Assembly: GCF_947497125.1 (NCBI RefSeq)
Contig: NZ_CANMFI010000004.1
Span: forward strand, 186,001 to 250,000
Origin: an uncultured Polaribacter sp.
Lineage (GTDB): Bacteria > Bacteroidota > Bacteroidia > Flavobacteriales > Flavobacteriaceae
Direction of reading: 5' to 3'
Length of the DNA: 64,000 nt
The translations under genes were made by a program, and so were the position numbers. Positions 60,811 to 64,000 of this stretch are shown piece after piece. Numbering within the stretch: the stretch's first letter is position 1; every line of letters begins with the position of its first letter. A model generated the notes under the pieces. It had not been told where the DNA came from, made no database searches, and saw only the letters and a list, made by a program, of their open reading frames with translations.

Positions 60811-62231
60811 TGATATTCAAGAGTAAAAATAAAGGATTATTAATTGCATCAATTTTAACAATTATACTTTATTTTTTCTTTGCTTACAAATTAGAAAGAA
60901 CTGAATTCAGCCATATACTATTGCTATATATTTCACTTTTTATAGCGTTCTATTTCATTCTAAAACATGGCGATAAAAACATTAAAATCTTAACTGGTTT
61001 AGCCATTTTATTTCGATTGATTTTTTTGTTTGCAACACCTAATTTATCACAAGATTTTTATCGTTTTATTTGGGATGGCAGAATGCTTTTAAACTGTCTA
61101 AATCCGTATTTATCTTTACCTGAAACTTTTATAAATCTACAACAAGTACCAATACCTCAAGCAGCAGAAATCTATGCCGGTATGGGCGAATTAAACGGAA
61201 GTCATTACACCAATTATCCGCCTTTAAATCAATTGTGTTTTTTAATTGCAGCACTATTTGCAAACAAAAGTATTTTAGGATCGGTCATTGTGTTAAGGCT
61301 AATTATCATTTTAGCTGATATCGGAATTATTTACTTCGGAAAAAAGATATTAGAAAAACTAAACTTACCAATTCATTACATCTTTTTATATGCATTAAAT
61401 CCATTTATAATAATTGAATTAACTGGCAACTTACACTTTGAACCTGTTATGTTATTCTTTTTAATTTGGAGTATTTATTTACTACTGAATAATAGATTAA
61501 TTTTAGCAGGAATTCTATTTGCTTGCTCTATTTCCGTGAAACTAATTCCGTTATTATTTTTACCATTATTCTATCAATGGTTTATAAAAAGACCTCTCGA
61601 CTCTTCTCGAGATAAAAAAGTCATGTCCGTTCGAGATTGTCATATCGAGCGGAGTCGAAATACGAAAACGAATAAACTACTAAAATTATTACTGTTTTAT
61701 ATTATTATAATCGGAACAACAATTCTATTTTTCTTACCGTTTTACAATGAAGAATTGTTGAATAATTATATGAATTCTGTTGGGTTGTGGTTTAGAAATT
61801 TTGAATTCAACGCAAGTTTATATTACCTTTTTAGAGAAATTGGATATTTGTTTAGAGGCTATAATGAAATCGCTACAATTGGAAAAATCATTCCTGTTTT
61901 AACAATTCTATTTTTAGGTTTTATTACGTTTTTTAGAAAAAACACACATCCAAAAGAATTAATAACGGCACTATTATTCGGATTGTCTTTTTACTATTTT
62001 ACAACTACAACAATGCATCCGTGGTATTTAGCAACACTAATCTTACTCTGTGTTTTTACAAAATATCGTTTCCCGATAGTTTGGAGTGTGGTTATTATTT
62101 TAAGTTATCAATCTTATGCAAACCTTCCTTGGAAAGAAAATTTATGGGTAATTAGTTTAGAATATCTCATTTTGTATGGCTACTTAATTTTTGAGATTAT
62201 CAAAAAAAACAAACCTGTATTAGTTAAATAA
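60810..62231 (+). CDS. GT-C fold membrane mannosyl/glucosyltransferase
   Basis: 473 residues with about ten membrane helices and a conserved extracytoplasmic loop (LSQDFYRFIWDGRMLL near 80-95) containing the acidic D-x-D-like residues of GT-C enzymes. It likely uses a polyprenyl-phosphate sugar, for which the GT2 upstream would be the maker. A 23-residue cytosolic stretch (about 262-284, PLDSSRDKKVMSV and CHIERSRN) is the translation of a palindromic DNA repeat inserted in frame. Without it the loop would be short, as expected between helices. The start overlaps the previous stop (TAATG). Confidence 0.85.
   Translation: MIFKSKNKGLLIASILTIILYFFFAYKLERTEFSHILLLYISLFIAFYFILKHGDKNIKILTGLAILFRLIFLFATPNLSQDFYRFIWDGRMLLNCLNPYLSLPETFINLQQVPIPQAAEIYAGMGELNGSHYTNYPPLNQLCFLIAALFANKSILGSVIVLRLIIILADIGIIYFGKKILEKLNLPIHYIFLYALNPFIIIELTGNLHFEPVMLFFLIWSIYLLLNNRLILAGILFACSISVKLIPLLFLPLFYQWFIKRPLDSSRDKKVMSVRDCHIERSRNTKTNKLLKLLLFYIIIIGTTILFFLPFYNEELLNNYMNSVGLWFRNFEFNASLYYLFREIGYLFRGYNEIATIGKIIPVLTILFLGFITFFRKNTHPKELITALLFGLSFYYFTTTTMHPWYLATLILLCVFTKYRFPIVWSVVIILSYQSYANLPWKENLWVISLEYLILYGYLIFEIIKKNKPVLVK
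61595..61660. repeat. Palindromic repeat element inserted in frame in a coding region
   Basis: 66 bp (22 codons) with 19-base arms TCTCGACTCTTCTCGAGAT (61595-61613) and ATATCGAGCGGAGTCGAAA (61642-61660), 15 of 19 paired. The centre contains a third TTCGAGAT fragment and GTCATGTC/GTCATATC duplicates. GC content and words stand out from the gene around it. Elements with CGAGCGGAGTCGAAA are, from memory, frequent between genes of Flavobacteriaceae. Here it codes for a charged loop in a membrane protein. Confidence 0.75.
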
Positions 62232-62247
62232 ATAAATTCTGTACCTA

Positions 62248-62272
62248 TCTAAAATGATTTTTGTATTTTAGA
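62248..62272. promoter_or_regulatory. Inverted repeat upstream of the LacI-type gene
   Basis: TCTAAAAT (62248-62255) and ATTTTAGA (62265-62272) with a nine-base spacer, 20 bases before the ATG at 62293. It could be the operator for autoregulation by the encoded protein. Confidence 0.4.
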
Positions 62273-62292
62273 CTTTAAATTTATTTTTATTT

Positions 62293-63324
62293 ATGAAAAG
62301 ACTTACCATAAAAGACATTGCAAAAGAATTTAATGTTTCTATTTCTACTGTTTCTAAGGCTTTAAACGACAGTTATGAAATTAGTGTAAGCACCAAAGAA
62401 AAAATACAGAAATACGCAAAAACAAATAACTACAAACCAAATTTTAATGCGCTAAGTCTAAAAAATAGACAAACAAAAACAATCGGAATTATTATACCCA
62501 ATATGTTAAATTACTTTTTTGCACAAGTATTTAATGGGATCGAAAAAGTTGCCAATGAAAGAGGATATAAAATAATCTCTTGTATTTCTAACGAGTCTTT
62601 TACCAAAGAGGTAGAAACAATTGAAATGTTGTCGAATGGCAGTATTGATGGTTTTATTTTGTCTTTAGCAGAAGAAACAGTCTCTAAAAATGAGTTTGGC
62701 CATTTTAAAGAAGTTATAGACAATGGTACGCCAATTGTTATGTTTGATAGAGTTGCAGATAGCATTAAATGCGACAAAGTAGTTACAGATAATTTTGATA
62801 GCGCAAGAAGCACTGTTAGCTATTTAGTTAAATCTGGTCATAAAAATATTGCATTTATATCTACCATCAGCAACTTAGAAATTGGAAAAAGAAGGCAGCT
62901 AGGCTACTTAAAAGGCTTAGAGGATCATCAAATAAAAGTAGAAAAAAATCTTATTATAAATATTGATGATGATTATAAAAACTACGAGGCTATTTTAGAA
63001 CCTATTTTAAAAAATAACAAAATAGATAGTGTAATTGCTACCGATGAATCTTCTGCAATTGCTGCAATGAAAGTAGCCATAAAACAAGGTCATAAAATAC
63101 CTGAAAATTTTTCAGTCATTTCTTTTTCAAACGGAATTTTAGCAAGACATTCTAGTCCTAGAATGACAACTGTTAGTCAGCATGGCGAAATAATGGGTGC
63201 TACAGCAGCAGAAAAACTTATTAATAGATTAGAAGATAAATCTGAAATTAAAAAAGAACCAGAAACTATTGTCATAAAAACAGACCTTGTAGAAAGAAAT
63301 TCTACTAAAAAAATATTACTTTAA
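62293..63324 (+). CDS. LacI family transcriptional regulator
   Basis: 343 residues: N-terminal helix-turn-helix MKRLTIKDIAKEFNVSIST with VSKALNDSYEIS hinge approach (parts TIKDIAKEFNVSISTVSKAL), then a periplasmic-binding-protein-like sensor domain from about 60 (TKTIGIIIPNMLNYFFAQV). SVIATDESSAIAAMKVAIKQG and MTTVSQHGEIMGATAAEKL are standard LacI core segments. The sugar ligand is not visible. It ends five bases before the HAD phosphatase gene, with which it is likely co-transcribed. Confidence 0.94.
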   Translation: MKRLTIKDIAKEFNVSISTVSKALNDSYEISVSTKEKIQKYAKTNNYKPNFNALSLKNRQTKTIGIIIPNMLNYFFAQVFNGIEKVANERGYKIISCISNESFTKEVETIEMLSNGSIDGFILSLAEETVSKNEFGHFKEVIDNGTPIVMFDRVADSIKCDKVVTDNFDSARSTVSYLVKSGHKNIAFISTISNLEIGKRRQLGYLKGLEDHQIKVEKNLIINIDDDYKNYEAILEPILKNNKIDSVIATDESSAIAAMKVAIKQGHKIPENFSVISFSNGILARHSSPRMTTVSQHGEIMGATAAEKLINRLEDKSEIKKEPETIVIKTDLVERNSTKKILL

Positions 63325-63329
63325 AACCT

Positions 63330-64000
63330 ATGGATTTTTCAAAAGTAAAATTAGTAGTATCTGATATGGATGGCACATTACTAAACAATAAAGGTGAAGT
63401 AAGTAGTTTGTTTTTTGAATTAGTTGATGATCTTAAAAATAAAGGTGTTGTTTTTTGTGCCGCAAGTGGAAGACAGTATAATAGTATTTTACAAAAACTA
63501 GCAACCTTAAAAGAAGATATTTATATTATTGCAGAAAATGGTGCAATCGCTAAAAAAAACGATCAAATACTTTCTATACAACCGCTATCAAAAAGTAAGA
63601 TAAAAAAAATTATACCTGTTTTAAGAACTATAGAAGGTGCCGAAGTTGTGCTATGTAGTGAAAATTCTGCTTTTATTGAAACTAAAAACAAAGGTTTTAC
63701 TACACTTTTTCAAGAATACTACCATACCTATTCACAAGTTGATGATTTGCTTAAAACTTTAGAGACCACAGAAATTTTAAAAGTTGCTATATATCATCAT
63801 GAATCTTCAGAAAAATATATTTACCCAAAATTAAAAGAATTTAAAGACGAAATTTTTATTAAAATTTCTGGCAAAAACTGGTTAGACCTTTCCGACGAAA
63901 AAGCAAATAAAGGAAATGCTGTTAGAGAACTACAGCAAAGTTTAAACATTTCTAAACAAGAAACTATGGTTTTTGGAGACTACCACAATGATATAGAAAT
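63330..64000 (+). CDS. HAD-superfamily hydrolase, Cof type, truncated at the window edge
   Basis: 223 residues are readable from the ATG at 63330 before the edge. HAD motif I is VSDMDGTLLN (nucleophile D12 by the first D of DMDGT), motif II is AASGRQYNS near 42, motif III/IV are the KANKGNAVREL stretch and MVFGDYHND near the edge. A cap domain of C2 type lies between. Cof-type members are sugar phosphatases. Adjacency to a LacI regulator supports a carbohydrate role. Confidence 0.92.
   Translation, partial: MDFSKVKLVVSDMDGTLLNNKGEVSSLFFELVDDLKNKGVVFCAASGRQYNSILQKLATLKEDIYIIAENGAIAKKNDQILSIQPLSKSKIKKIIPVLRTIEGAEVVLCSENSAFIETKNKGFTTLFQEYYHTYSQVDDLLKTLETTEILKVAIYHHESSEKYIYPKLKEFKDEIFIKISGKNWLDLSDEKANKGNAVRELQQSLNISKQETMVFGDYHNDIE

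Overview
The window looks like chromosomal DNA of a marine member of the Flavobacteriaceae, of the Polaribacter/Tenacibaculum type. It is AT-rich. Its best promoter signals are the Bacteroidetes kind (TAnnTTTG, sometimes with TTG about 19-20 bases upstream). Gene content and order are typical of the family: a mraZ-to-ftsZ division/cell-wall cluster, a hydroxyacyl-CoA dehydrogenase-first beta-oxidation protein, and lipoprotein and outer-membrane proteins without a Gram-positive counterpart. The genus is an inference from protein style, not from a search.

Layout. 1-3854 (minus): a truncated sigma-54 activator, an MscS channel and an ABC exporter pair. 4030-10569 (plus): a MarR regulator and a fatty-acid beta-oxidation operon (multifunctional FadN/FadJ-like protein, thiolase, acyl-CoA dehydrogenase), with a four-helix-bundle gene flanked by direct repeats wedged inside. 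10779-18312: J-domain/KTSC protein, trxB, tRNA-Pro, a candidate small RNA on the minus strand, lysS, a conserved hypothetical, rsmG, a fatty-acid desaturase and an aspartate aminotransferase. 18415-33849 (minus): the complete division and cell wall cluster mraZ-rsmH-ftsL-ftsI-murE-mraY-murD-ftsW-murG-murC-ftsQ-ftsA-ftsZ, preceded by three 10-bp-spaced MraZ-type boxes. 34052-43709: alpha/beta hydrolase, engB, an RluA-type pseudouridine synthase, an AlkB-type hydroxylase, a penicillin-acylase-family enzyme, two nucleotide-sugar genes, a lipoprotein and fabD.

43898-50844 (plus): a queuosine-precursor transporter, then a run that I read as an arsenosugar biosynthesis locus: DUF547 protein, AhpD-like protein, ArsS radical SAM enzyme, ArsM methyltransferase, rhodanese, TIGR04282-type transferase, purine nucleoside phosphorylase and possibly a fatty acid hydroxylase-superfamily protein. 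The likely logic is: ArsM methylates arsenite, ArsS adds the 5'-deoxyadenosyl group, the phosphorylase removes adenine, and the transferase adds an aglycone. 50841-55018 (minus): a phosphoesterase, a POTRA/beta-barrel protein, a GH113-like lipoprotein and an outer-membrane beta-barrel. 55185-62231 (plus, tightly packed): an FAD oxidoreductase with a membrane ferredoxin, then a MORN-type protein and three glycosyltransferases. 62293-64000: a LacI regulator and a truncated HAD phosphatase.

Main items beyond ordinary genes: (i) a two-copy noncoding element (43772-43844 minus, 51652-51730 plus) with identical internal-loop strands and helices that covary between copies, suggesting a dispersed structured RNA; (ii) a 66-bp palindromic repeat inserted in frame in a membrane glycosyltransferase, resembling the behaviour of Rickettsia palindromic elements; (iii) an orphan small RNA with its own promoter and mutually exclusive hairpins beside tRNA-Pro; (iv) paired palindromic operators in front of marR; (v) three stacked hairpins before arsS.
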